DNA from: an uncultured Ruminococcus sp.
Lineage (GTDB): Bacteria; Bacillota; Clostridia; Oscillospirales; Acutalibacteraceae
Direction of reading: 5' to 3'
DNA: 64,000 nt
NCBI GenBank assembly: GCA_900539465.1
Contig: UQCF01000006.1
Location: 1-64,000, forward strand
Numbering within the stretch: position 1 is the stretch's first letter; the number at the start of each line of letters is the position of its first letter. The notes beneath the pieces were generated by a model. It was not told where the DNA came from, did not search any database, and saw only the letters and a program-made list of their open reading frames with translations. Both the position numbers and the translations under genes were made by a program. Shown here in pieces: positions 36,010 to 44,005 of this stretch.

Positions 36010-36702
36010 TCAGCGGACTATTTCGCCCGTCTGCATTTTAATAAGATTTCTGTAAACCGCAATGTGCGAGGGTGAGACAAGCTTATCCTCATGTATGCTG
36101 CCGAAATACCAGCGTGTAAATTTGCAGCTGCCGTTAATCTCTTCAAAATAAGAGTTAAGACCCGTAAAGCGCACGTTCTCTTTATCTTTGAGGTTGAGAA
36201 ACGCCTTTATCTTTTGCGGAGGCTCGTGGGTGACGATAAAATCGACCTCGAATTTCTCCGCTTCAAGATTTCTGATGCCGTCTTTCATTTCGTCGGAGTT
36301 CGGTATTTCTGCCTTTGACCAGGTGTTGTTTTCAAATCTTATATCAATATCGGGGCTTTCGCCGCCGCCCATGGCAAAAATCTTTTCTCCCTCTATTTCA
36401 AAAATCTGACCTCTCATGAGGTGATAAATGTTTTCTCTTATTTTATGGGCAAGTCCGCCGCAAAACTCAACAACGGGGTATTTTGCCAAAAGGTCAAAGT
36501 TTTCATGGGTTCCGTCTACAAAACAGATAGTGTAATTCTTTTTTGCGAGCTTGTCAAGAACAGATTTTTCGTTCTTGTCACCCGTCCAGATAAAGCCGAA
36601 ATCGCCGCAGATAACAAGCGTATCGCTTTTTTTTATGTTTTTATAAATCGGCTGTTTAAAAATTTTATAATCGCCGTGCATGTCGCCCGTTACAAAAATC
36701 AT
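36010..36702 (-). CDS. calcineurin-like metallophosphoesterase
   Basis: A 230-aa cytosolic phosphoesterase. The dimetal site is visible as GDMHGD, CGDFGFIW, GTHENFD and THEPPQ. It belongs to the small bacterial group of unknown substrate. It lies eleven bases upstream of rpe and is probably co-transcribed with it. Confidence 0.85.
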   Translation of the reverse strand: MIFVTGDMHGDYKIFKQPIYKNIKKSDTLVICGDFGFIWTGDKNEKSVLDKLAKKNYTICFVDGTHENFDLLAKYPVVEFCGGLAHKIRENIYHLMRGQIFEIEGEKIFAMGGGESPDIDIRFENNTWSKAEIPNSDEMKDGIRNLEAEKFEVDFIVTHEPPQKIKAFLNLKDKENVRFTGLNSYFEEINGSCKFTRWYFGSIHEDKLVSPSHIAVYRNLIKMQTGEIVR

Positions 36703-36815
36703 TTCAAACGCTCCTAACTTTGCAAATATAAAATTTATTTATGCTCTTTATTTTCATCTGAAATTCTGATATAATAACACTAATATATAATACTACATTC
36801 TATGGTGGTTTGTCT

Positions 36816-38198
36816 ATGAAAAAAATTTTAATTTTTGTATGCGTGCTGGCTGTTTTTTTATCTTGCCTGGCACCGATGGCTTACGCGCAGGATTATTCCT
36901 CTTATGTTGACCTCAACTGCAACATAGATTATATGATAAGCCTTGATAACGACTCTGTTGTTATATCAAAAAATGCAGATAAACGCGCCGCACCGGCGTC
37001 TATCACAAAAATCACCACTGCGCTCGTAGTGCTTCAAAACTGCCCGGATCTCAACGCAGTTGTCACCGTATCCGAAAATGCGATTGCCTCCCTTGCGGGA
37101 ACGGGCAGCTCCGTCGCAGGGCTTAAAGCCGGGGAGCAAATGAGCGTTTTGAATATGCTCTACTGCCTGCTTGTGCCCAGCGGTAACGACGCCGCCGCCG
37201 CACTCGCCGAATACGTTGCCGGAAGTCAGGAAAAATTCGTTGAAATGATGAACCAATGCGTTGCCGCGCTCGGCTGCAAAAACACGCATTACGACAACCC
37301 ACACGGTCTTGACAGCGACACGCACTACTCCACCGCGGAGGATATTGCAATTATTGCAAAGGCCGCGCTTAAATATGATGAGTTTAAAACCATTGTGTCC
37401 ACCGCGCGCTACACCCTGCCCGCGACAAACCAAAATAAAGAGCGTACCCTCACAAACACCAACTTTATGCTCAACAAAGTTTATGTGACATATTACAGAG
37501 ATTTTGTAAAGGGAATAAAAACAGGCCACACCGACGCTTCGGGTCACTGCGTTGTAACCTATGCCTCAAAAGACGGATTTAATTACCTCGCCGTTGCAAT
37601 GGGCGGCGACTACCGTGATTCGGACGATGACAATATAGAAGAGAATCAGTCTTTTATGGACAGTATCCGTATGTATGAATGGGCGTTCGGCAACCTCAGC
37701 TATGAGCTTATCGCGTCGCAGAACCAAATGGTTGCCGAGGTCGGAGTGAATTATTCATGGAAGACCGACCACATGCGCCTCGTGCCGCAAAAGGATGTGC
37801 GTGCGCTTGTGCCCACGGGCACAAACGAGGGCAGCGTTTTGATTGAGCCGATAGACAAGCCCGACACCGTCAATGCCCCCATAAAGGCGGGCGACCCGGT
37901 GTGCAAAGCAAAAATAATTTATGCCGGCAAAGAAATTGCCACCGTGAACCTTGTCTATGCCGAAAGTGTAAGCAAAAACTATTTGCTTTATGCCGTCAGT
38001 CTTTTAAAAAGACTTATATCAAGCACCGTGTTTAAGGTCATTTTTGTCATTGCGCTTGTTTTGGTTATAGGATATATTGCGCTTGTAATCCGCTCCAATA
38101 ACCTCAAAAAGAAAAAGAAGCAGCTAAAGCTCGTCAAATTTAACGAGATGAAGCCGCAGCAGCCTAAAAAGAACAGACATTATAAGCCCAAGCACTGA
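36816..38198 (+). CDS. D-alanyl-D-alanine carboxypeptidase (S11)
   Basis: A 460-aa penicillin-binding protein of the DacA/DacF type that trims the terminal D-Ala of peptidoglycan stem peptides. It has a signal peptide ending at AYAQ, Ser62-x-x-Lys65 (ASITK), Ser122-Gly-Asn124 and Lys235-Thr-Gly (GIKTGHTDASG). The C-terminus has a true membrane helix (about 405-425) and a basic tail, instead of an amphipathic anchor. GGTGG precedes ATG 36816; TATAAT lies at 36770-36775. Confidence 0.92.
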   Translation: MKKILIFVCVLAVFLSCLAPMAYAQDYSSYVDLNCNIDYMISLDNDSVVISKNADKRAAPASITKITTALVVLQNCPDLNAVVTVSENAIASLAGTGSSVAGLKAGEQMSVLNMLYCLLVPSGNDAAAALAEYVAGSQEKFVEMMNQCVAALGCKNTHYDNPHGLDSDTHYSTAEDIAIIAKAALKYDEFKTIVSTARYTLPATNQNKERTLTNTNFMLNKVYVTYYRDFVKGIKTGHTDASGHCVVTYASKDGFNYLAVAMGGDYRDSDDDNIEENQSFMDSIRMYEWAFGNLSYELIASQNQMVAEVGVNYSWKTDHMRLVPQKDVRALVPTGTNEGSVLIEPIDKPDTVNAPIKAGDPVCKAKIIYAGKEIATVNLVYAESVSKNYLLYAVSLLKRLISSTVFKVIFVIALVLVIGYIALVIRSNNLKKKKKQLKLVKFNEMKPQQPKKNRHYKPKH

Positions 38199-38205
38199 TA
38201 TTGAT

Positions 38206-38255
38206 GTTGACATTCTGCCTCGGATTTGGTAGAATGTCAACTGTGCTTTTGCACA
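38206..38255 (+). terminator. double hairpin after the carboxypeptidase gene
   Basis: GTTGACATTCT / AGAATGTCAAC (38206-38216 and 38231-38241) is a perfect 11-bp stem, directly followed by TGTGC-TTTT-GCACA. It probably terminates transcription before the tRNA, though the T-run is short. Confidence 0.55.
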
Positions 38256-38292
38256 GGGAGGATAAACCCTCTCATCAAAATTTTATATACTT

Positions 38293-38367
38293 GCCTCCTT
38301 AGTTAAATGGATATAATAAACCCCTCCTAAGGGTTAGTTGTGGGTTCGATTCCCGCAGGGGGTGCCA
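38293..38367 (+). tRNA. tRNA-Arg (anticodon CCU)
   Basis: A 75-base cloverleaf folds by hand. The acceptor GCCTCCT pairs with AGGGGGT (two G-U), the anticodon stem AACCC/GGGTT encloses the loop CTCCTAA with anticodon CCT, and the T-arm GTGGG-TTCGATT-CCCGC is complete. Discriminator G and an encoded CCA end the gene. It decodes AGG. Confidence 0.9.
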
Positions 38368-38400
38368 AAGCAGCACATCTTTTCGGTGTGCTGCTTTTGT
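38367..38400 (+). terminator. terminator after tRNA-Arg
   Basis: An 11-bp stem AAAGCAGCACA / TGTGCTGCTTT with a nine-base loop and TTGTT behind it. Confidence 0.8.
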
Positions 38401-38406
38401 TAAATG

Positions 38407-38495
38407 GTTATAAGAACCTGAATGCTGTCGCATTCAGAACCTTGTTACTTCCGTTATAAGAACCTGAATGCTGTCGCATTCAGAACCTTGTTACT
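38407..38495 (+). repeat. tandem 43-bp repeat with internal palindrome
   Basis: Two identical 43-bp copies lie at 38407-38449 and 38453-38495, separated by three bases. Each contains CTGAATGC-TGTC-GCATTCAG, an 8-bp stem with a four-base loop. They sit between the complete and the broken tRNA-Arg copies. The core CTGTCGCATT also occurs at 63872, so this may be a genome-wide palindromic element. Confidence 0.85.
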
Positions 38496-38517
38496 CGCGC
38501 CGCTTCGCGCGCTCGTA

Positions 38518-38572
38518 ATAATAAACCCCTCCTAAGGGTTAGCCCTCGGTTCGATTCCCGCAGGGGGTGCCA
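38518..38572 (+). pseudogene. 3' fragment of tRNA-Arg (CCU)
   Basis: The anticodon arm and 3' end of the tRNA at 38293 are repeated: AACCCCTCCTAAGGGTTAG and TTCGATTCCCGCAGGGGG, then TGCCA. The upstream bases cannot form the acceptor or D-arm, and the 5' strand of the T-stem is changed (CTCGG against CCCGC), so it should not be functional. Its own terminator follows. Confidence 0.75.
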
Positions 38573-38602
38573 AAAGAACTGCCAAACGGCGGTTCTTTTT
38601 TT
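38572..38602 (+). terminator. terminator after the tRNA fragment
   Basis: A 12-bp stem AAAAGAACTGCC / GGCGGTTCTTTT (one U-G), loop AAAC, then a T-run. Confidence 0.85.
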
Positions 38603-38662
38603 CGTAAAGATAATAAAAAAGAGCGCAGCCGATTTAAAACCGTGCCGCACCCTTATAATATT

Positions 38663-38947
38663 TTAACATTCAAAACATTCAAGCTCTGTGGAGTTTACAA
38701 ACAAAGCTTTTATCTCTTGCAGTCTTTTTGCGTGTGGAGTTTCACAGTGCGTTTGCTGTGCTCCTTTGCTCTCCCACTTTTCCACAAGCAAAAGCTCGTT
38801 CGGGTCTTTATCCGATAAATAATAGTCATACATTATATTTCCGTTTTCTTTTCTGCATTCAAGGTCTATTTTTTCGTTTTTTATTGCAGCGAGAAAGTTT
38901 TCTCTTTCGCCGTTTTTGGTGTGATAATACACGTTTAAAATATACAT
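38663..38947 (-). CDS. antibiotic biosynthesis monooxygenase-like small protein
   Basis: A 94-aa protein of the ABM/YgiN ferredoxin-like fold: an opening beta strand YILNVYYHTKNGERENF, a middle YDYYLSDKDPNELLLVEKWES and the His-containing helix HCETPHAKRLQEI. Family members are quinol monooxygenases or dimeric ligand binders with varied roles. AAGGAGAAG precedes ATG 38947. Confidence 0.8.
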   Translation of the reverse strand: MYILNVYYHTKNGERENFLAAIKNEKIDLECRKENGNIMYDYYLSDKDPNELLLVEKWESKGAQQTHCETPHAKRLQEIKALFVNSTELECFEC

Positions 38948-39059
38948 ATGCTTCTCCTTTCGGTTTATAAAAATATTTTAACACGGCTTGTCAAATTGTT
39001 GTGGCATTTTGCGGGCAGATATGTTACAATATTTGTCGCGATTTAAAGGGAGAAAAATT

Positions 39060-40277
39060 ATGCAAAAACTTGATGTTAAAAATTCAAAAAATCTTATTGC
39101 GCTTTGCACGGCATCTTATTTTGTAAGCTACCTTACAAGAATAAATTTTGCCGCCGTCATTGCCGCTGTTATTGCGGACGGCACATTGCAAAAAGGCATG
39201 GCCGGCGCGGTTACCACCGTCGGATTTATCACCTACGGCGTGGGTCAGCTCATAAGCGGCAAGCTTGGCGACCATATGAATCCAAAGAATTTGATGTTCA
39301 CGGGATTTATCACCACGGCGCTGATGAATTTTATTATTCCGTTTTGCCAAAGCGGCATTATGATGTGCGCGGTGTGGGGAGTTAACGGCTTTGCACAGTC
39401 GCTGATGTGGCCGCCGATGGTTAAGATAATGAAAGTTGCGCTGAACAGCGAAAAATATAACAAAGGCTGTGTGGCTGTCAGCTGGGGCAGCACGGCGGCG
39501 ACAATAATGATATATCTGATTTCGCCCGCGATAATCTCAGTCTCAAGCTGGCACTTTGTATTTTATACGGTAGCCTCTGTCGCTGCAATTATGTCTGTAA
39601 TTTGGTTTATTAAAATAACGGGAATAGAAAAAAGCACGGGTATAGCCCTTAAAACCACGCCGACAAAATCGGTCAAATCAAAAAGCGGCTCGCACTCAAT
39701 GGGCATATTGCTCCTCTCTTTGGTCATGGGTGCAATCTTTTTGCAGGGCTGTTTAAGAGACGGAGTCACCACATGGGTGCCTACTTATATTTCTGAGGTT
39801 TTCTCGCTCGGCAGTGAAATTTCTATCTTGAGCGGAGTCGCGGTGCCGATATTCTCGCTCATCAGTATTCAGCTGACATCTATATTTTTTAACAAGATGA
39901 ACAAAGACCCGTTCAAGTGCACTGTAATTCTCTTTTTGATAAGTGCATTCAGCACGGCAATGCTCACCGTTTTGCCTGATGTTTCGGTAATAATCACCGT
40001 CTTTTTCAGCGCACTGACTGTTGCATGCATGCACGGCATAAATTTAATTCTCGTATGCTTTTTGCCTGCGATTTATGCAGATGAAGAACATGTATCGTCC
40101 CTTTCGGGTACGCTCAATTTTATGACCTATGTCGGCTCTGCGGCGTCAACCTACGGCTTTGCGCTCCTTTCGGAGAGCTTCGGCTGGGGCGGAACGGTTA
40201 TATCGTGGCTCATAATTTCGGCGCTCGGCGCGGCGGCATGCTTCGCCTCAAAGCTTAAAAGCAAAAAGCAAAGCTGA
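39060..40277 (+). CDS. MFS transporter, organophosphate antiporter-like
   Basis: A 405-aa major facilitator with twelve helices. The N-terminal LTRINFAAVIAAVIADGTLQKGMAGAVTTVGFITYGVGQLISGKLGD resembles the OPA family (GlpT/UhpT), which exchange sugar phosphates or glycerol 3-phosphate for phosphate. AAAGGGA 39045-39051 selects ATG 39060 over the upstream in-frame ATG 38988. The substrate is not certain. Confidence 0.8.
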   Translation: MQKLDVKNSKNLIALCTASYFVSYLTRINFAAVIAAVIADGTLQKGMAGAVTTVGFITYGVGQLISGKLGDHMNPKNLMFTGFITTALMNFIIPFCQSGIMMCAVWGVNGFAQSLMWPPMVKIMKVALNSEKYNKGCVAVSWGSTAATIMIYLISPAIISVSSWHFVFYTVASVAAIMSVIWFIKITGIEKSTGIALKTTPTKSVKSKSGSHSMGILLLSLVMGAIFLQGCLRDGVTTWVPTYISEVFSLGSEISILSGVAVPIFSLISIQLTSIFFNKMNKDPFKCTVILFLISAFSTAMLTVLPDVSVIITVFFSALTVACMHGINLILVCFLPAIYADEEHVSSLSGTLNFMTYVGSAASTYGFALLSESFGWGGTVISWLIISALGAAACFASKLKSKKQS

Positions 40278-40297
40278 AGTGAGTAAAAAACAGAAAA

Positions 40298-40335
40298 ACC
40301 TCCTGTGGCGGAAAAACTGCCATAGGAGGTCTTTT
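40298..40335 (+). terminator. bidirectional terminator between MFS and ogg genes
   Basis: A 12-bp stem ACCTCCTGTGGC / GCCATAGGAGGT (one G-U) with A-run before and CTTTTA after. Confidence 0.8.
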
Positions 40336-40384
40336 ATGTTATCCGTATATTTTGCATCAGTTCAAATCAAAAAGGCTCTTTTTA

Positions 40385-41215
40385 TCAGTCATTTTCAGAA
40401 ATATTCCTCCTCCAGTGAAAGAGGTATTGCTGGGCGATGCCCTCAACATTTTCTGTGCAGGCCGGCAGCCCCTCGGGGTACAGCTCCTGCATTATTCTTT
40501 TTACCCACACATCCACGGGGAAGGCTTCTGCCCTGCCGAAGCCGTAAAGCAGAGCGCACTCTGCGACCTTGGGACCGACTCCTTTTATTTTTTGAAGCTC
40601 GGCTCTCGCTTCGTCAATCGGCATTGCCGCAACCTTTTCAAGCTCTGTTTCGCCGCTTGCAACGCGCCTTGCCGCGTCAAGTATATATTTTGCTCTGAAG
40701 CCCGACCTTATCGGCGCGAGGTCTTGCTCCGATAAAACCGCCAGTCTCTCGGCAGAGGGGAACGAAAAATCTCCGCCGCCCAAATCTTCGCCGAAAAAAG
40801 TGCAAAGTCTTTCTATTATCCCCTTAATTCTCGGTATATTGTTGTTTTGCGAAATTATAAAAGAGCACAAGGTCTCCCACGGGTCCTGCTTTAAAATTCT
40901 GATGCCCGGGTATGCTTCTATTGCCTTTTTCAGCCATTTATCCGTTTTTAATTTTTCGCAAACAGACGAATAATCTCTGCCGAGGTCAAAATAGCTTTGC
41001 CAGAATTTTTCATTGCCCTCCGACCCATCGCCGCAAACATAAAGCTTTTGATTTTCTGTATAAACATCTGCCTTTTTACCCTGCACAACCGCGTGCCACG
41101 AGCCGTCCTCATTTTCGCTCCACCTGAAGCACTGACCGCAATCAAGAGTGAGCGAAAGGTCAAGCCCGTCCGAGCAATCCAAAGCTATTGTTTTTTTCAT
41201 ATTTTTACATTCCAT
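40385..41215 (-). CDS. ogg: 8-oxoguanine DNA glycosylase/AP lyase
   Basis: A 276-aa HhH-GPD enzyme of the OGG1 type that removes 8-oxoguanine. An N-terminal beta domain (LDCGQCFRW) is followed by the helix-hairpin-helix with catalytic Lys216 (KGVGPKVAEC) and Asp235 (AFPVDVWVKR). AAAGGAGA lies nine bases before ATG 41215. Another HhH enzyme, nth, is encoded nearby on the same strand. Confidence 0.9.
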   Translation of the reverse strand: MECKNMKKTIALDCSDGLDLSLTLDCGQCFRWSENEDGSWHAVVQGKKADVYTENQKLYVCGDGSEGNEKFWQSYFDLGRDYSSVCEKLKTDKWLKKAIEAYPGIRILKQDPWETLCSFIISQNNNIPRIKGIIERLCTFFGEDLGGGDFSFPSAERLAVLSEQDLAPIRSGFRAKYILDAARRVASGETELEKVAAMPIDEARAELQKIKGVGPKVAECALLYGFGRAEAFPVDVWVKRIMQELYPEGLPACTENVEGIAQQYLFHWRRNISEND

Positions 41216-41319
41216 ACCAAAAATCTCCTTTGCGGCGTGTCAAGCGTTTTTTCAAAAAACATCAACAAACTTTTCGCTTAGATTTGGTCAGTTTTTATAT
41301 TTTTTTCGGGACTTTTGTC

Positions 41320-41460
41320 GGTGCAAAAGATTGTTATTTTTTTAACCAAAATTATGCACAAACGAGTTTTGAACAGCAAAAACGCGCAAAATCAAGGGTT
41401 TTAAGAAAAGTTATACACATTTTGCACAGAGTTTTGCACAGGCAGAGCCGTTTTTGCACA
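41320..41460 (+). promoter_or_regulatory. cluster of DnaA-box-like 9-mers
   Basis: Within the 396-base gap 41216-41611 lie TTATGCACA (41352-41360), TTATACACA (41411-41419) and three TTTTGCACA (41420, 41432, 41452), plus a reverse near-match at 41320. The first two fit the DnaA consensus TTATNCACA exactly; the others differ by one base. The surrounding DNA is AT-rich. This could titrate DnaA or control replication; no dnaA or dnaN is adjacent. No other gene was seen in the gap. Confidence 0.5.
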
Positions 41461-41611
41461 TCTTTTGGGTATTTATTGCCAAAAATATACAAATCGAATT
41501 TTGCCGATTTTGAGCGAACTTTGAAACCCTCTTTTTTGCATAAAAGCGGAGCTGCGGTCAAAAATATAAAAGACAAAATTAAGTCAAAAAATCAGAAATC
41601 AGGTGATTCAT

Positions 41612-41878
41612 GTGATTCAGGGAGTAAACCACCAGGTAGTGGAAATCACTCGCCCCGACTGCGAATATTTTGAAAGAGTAATCTTTTTTGTAAAGCCCGA
41701 ATTTTCATCGGTAAGCTCCGGCACTCTGCGCGAAAGAGCAAGCAAAATGGCATCTTCCGCCTCTGCGCCGCCGCCCACAAAAATAAAAGAGAAAAAATTT
41801 GTTTTTGCCATGAAGCTCTTGGCGGCAGCGGCTGTCGGCGCGACCGCAGCCGTGCTCATTACCCGTTTTGCTTTTTAA
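41612..41878 (+). CDS. small C-terminally anchored membrane protein
   Basis: An 88-aa protein starting at GTG 41612 (AGGTG upstream; GTG 41603 possible). A cytosolic part of about 60 residues with TKIKEKK ahead of a single C-terminal helix (LLAAAAVGATAAVLITRFAF) suggests a tail-anchored protein. No family recognised. It overlaps the convergent nth gene by 20 bases. Confidence 0.55.
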   Translation: MIQGVNHQVVEITRPDCEYFERVIFFVKPEFSSVSSGTLRERASKMASSASAPPPTKIKEKKFVFAMKLLAAAAVGATAAVLITRFAF

Positions 41879-42503
41879 ACGAGCAAAAATCCGCCATGCA
41901 GCACTCATCGCACTTTGGCCTGCGCGCTATGCAAACTGCCCTGCCGTGAAGAACGCATCTGTGACAAAAATCGTTGCTTTCTTCGGAGGGCAGTATTTTT
42001 TTAAGCTGCATCTCGACCTTATAAGGGTCCTTTGAATCCGCAAGCCCCAAAAGGTTTGAAATTCTGATAAGATGAGTATCCGCAACAACGGCGGGTTTGC
42101 CGTAAATATCGCCGCAAATAAGGTTCGCGGTCTTTCTGCCCACGCCCGGCAAAGAGGTCAAATCCTCTATATTATCGGGCACTTTGCCGCCAAAGCGTTC
42201 CAAAATTTCATTTGCCATTGCAACAATATCTTTTGCTTTTGTTCTGAAAAATCCGCAGGGGCGCACAATCTCTTCAACATCTGCAACATCCGCCGCGGCA
42301 AAATCCTCTATCGTTTTATATTTTTTAAAAAGAATCGGTGTAACCGTGTTTACCCTCGCGTCCGTACACTGTGCCGACAGCCTGACGGCAACGAGCAGCT
42401 CAAAGTCGCTTTTTGAATCTAAAGAACATATCGCGTCCGGGTATTCCTCTTTAAGCCTTTCAACCGCAAGAGCGGCCTTTTGTTTTTTAGTCATATTTCT
42501 CAT
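41859..42503 (-). CDS. nth: endonuclease III
   Basis: A 214-aa DNA glycosylase/AP lyase for oxidised pyrimidines. It has the helix-hairpin-helix with catalytic Lys (LPGVGRKTANL), catalytic Asp (VVADTHL) and the C-terminal [4Fe-4S] ligands C-x6-C-x2-C-x5-C (CIARRPKCDECCMADFC). Length and motifs are normal. Confidence 0.95.
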   Translation of the reverse strand: MRNMTKKQKAALAVERLKEEYPDAICSLDSKSDFELLVAVRLSAQCTDARVNTVTPILFKKYKTIEDFAAADVADVEEIVRPCGFFRTKAKDIVAMANEILERFGGKVPDNIEDLTSLPGVGRKTANLICGDIYGKPAVVADTHLIRISNLLGLADSKDPYKVEMQLKKILPSEESNDFCHRCVLHGRAVCIARRPKCDECCMADFCSFKKQNG

Positions 42504-42623
42504 TCCTCGGCTTTGTATTAACCTATATTATAGCACAAATTTTGAATTTGTTATCAAAAAAATTTTAGCTTTTCGGCAAAATATATCCAAAGCTCACAAT
42601 ATGCAAATAATTGTCTTTTTTCG

Positions 42624-42653
42624 TTGACAGAGTATCGCTCTTTGTAATATAAT
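42624..42653 (+). promoter_or_regulatory. promoter of purA-guaA
   Basis: TTGACA 42624-42629, an 18-base spacer and TATAAT 42648-42653. purA starts at 42716; no purine riboswitch fold was recognised in the 60-base leader. Confidence 0.8.
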
Positions 42654-42715
42654 TAGTCTGTATTCGGATGTCTCAAAAATTTCTGACATCCATATTTTTT
42701 GGAGGTGCTCTTACA

Positions 42716-43990
42716 ATGGTAAAAGTAATCGTCGGCGCCAACTGGGGCGACGAGGGAAAGGGTAAAATCACCGATATGTTTGCCGACAAGGCCGACATCG
42801 TAGTTCGTTTTCAGGGAGGAGCCAACGCAGGTCACACCATAATTAACAATTACGGCAAATTTGCGCTTCATCTTCTGCCGTCGGGCGTATGCCACCCCGA
42901 GATTGTGAATGTTATCGGCAACGGCGTTGCGCTTGATATCCCTAAATTTATAAAAGAAATCAAGTCCGTAACAGACAAAGGCGTTCCCGCTCCCAACATT
43001 CTTGTATCAGACAGGGCACAGATTATGATGCCTTATCACGTTCTTCTTGACACATATGAGGAAGAGCGTCTTGCAGACAAGCAGTTCGGCTCAACAAAAT
43101 CGGGTATTGCTCCGTTTTATTCGGATAAATATGCAAAAATCGGCTTCCAGGTATGCGATTTGTTTTATCCCGATGAGCTCAGAGAAAAGCTTGAGAGCGT
43201 ATGCGAAGTAAAAAATCTGTTGCTTGAGCACATATATCACAAGCCCCTCATAAATGTTGATGAGCTCTTTGACACTCTTATGGAATATAAAGAGGCAATT
43301 GCTCCCTATGTTGCAGACACGGGCGCATTCATTCGCAAATCGCTCAAAGAGGGCAAAGAAATTTTGCTTGAGGGTCAGCTCGGCTCTCTCAAAGACCCCG
43401 ACCACGGCATTTATCCCATGGTTACATCTTCGTCAACACTTGCAGGCTACGGCACTGTCGGCGCAGGCGTACCGGTCAGCGAAATCAAAGAAATAATCGC
43501 AGTTACAAAGGCGTATTCCAGCGCAGTGGGCGCAGGCGAATTTGTAAGTGAAATATTCGGCGAAGAGGCAAACCAAATGCGTGTTCACGGCGGCGACGCA
43601 GGCGAATTCGGCGCAACAACCGGCAGACCCAGAAGAATGGGCTGGTTTGACTGCGTTGCAACACGCTACGGCGTTGAGTGCCAGGGCGCAACTCAGGTTG
43701 CTCTTACAGCTCTTGACTGCCTTAGCTACCTTGACGAAATCAAAGTATGCGTAGGCTATGAAATAGACGGCAAAGTTACAAAGGACTTCCCGAACACTCA
43801 CCTGCTCAAAAAAGCGAAGCCCGTTCTTGTCACTCTTCCCGGCTTTAAGAGCGATATAAGAGGAATTAAGGAGTTTGACAAGCTCCCCAAAGAGGCTCGT
43901 GACTATGTTCTCTTTATAGAAAAAGAAATCGGCACACCGATAACCATGGTTTCTAACGGTCCGAGAAGAGAAGAAATTATTTACAGATAA
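42716..43990 (+). CDS. purA: adenylosuccinate synthetase
   Basis: A 424-aa GTP-dependent enzyme that makes adenylosuccinate from IMP and aspartate. GANWGDEGKGK (catalytic Asp, P-loop) and GGANAGHTI are at the N-terminus; TTGRPRRMGWFD is downstream. The frame extends to 42668, but GGAGGT 42701-42706 marks ATG 42716. guaA follows 15 bases later, so both branches from IMP are made together. Confidence 0.97.
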   Translation: MVKVIVGANWGDEGKGKITDMFADKADIVVRFQGGANAGHTIINNYGKFALHLLPSGVCHPEIVNVIGNGVALDIPKFIKEIKSVTDKGVPAPNILVSDRAQIMMPYHVLLDTYEEERLADKQFGSTKSGIAPFYSDKYAKIGFQVCDLFYPDELREKLESVCEVKNLLLEHIYHKPLINVDELFDTLMEYKEAIAPYVADTGAFIRKSLKEGKEILLEGQLGSLKDPDHGIYPMVTSSSTLAGYGTVGAGVPVSEIKEIIAVTKAYSSAVGAGEFVSEIFGEEANQMRVHGGDAGEFGATTGRPRRMGWFDCVATRYGVECQGATQVALTALDCLSYLDEIKVCVGYEIDGKVTKDFPNTHLLKKAKPVLVTLPGFKSDIRGIKEFDKLPKEARDYVLFIEKEIGTPITMVSNGPRREEIIYR

Positions 43991-44005
43991 ATCGGAGGAA
44001 CATCA

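Noticed and set aside
38407..38495. Possible mini CRISPR array (two 43-bp repeats)
   Set aside because: The repeats are separated by only three bases, there are two copies, and no cas gene is near.
41216..41611. Chromosomal replication origin
   Set aside because: Although DnaA-box-like sequences cluster here, dnaA, dnaN, rpmH and gyrase genes are absent and the boxes are few.
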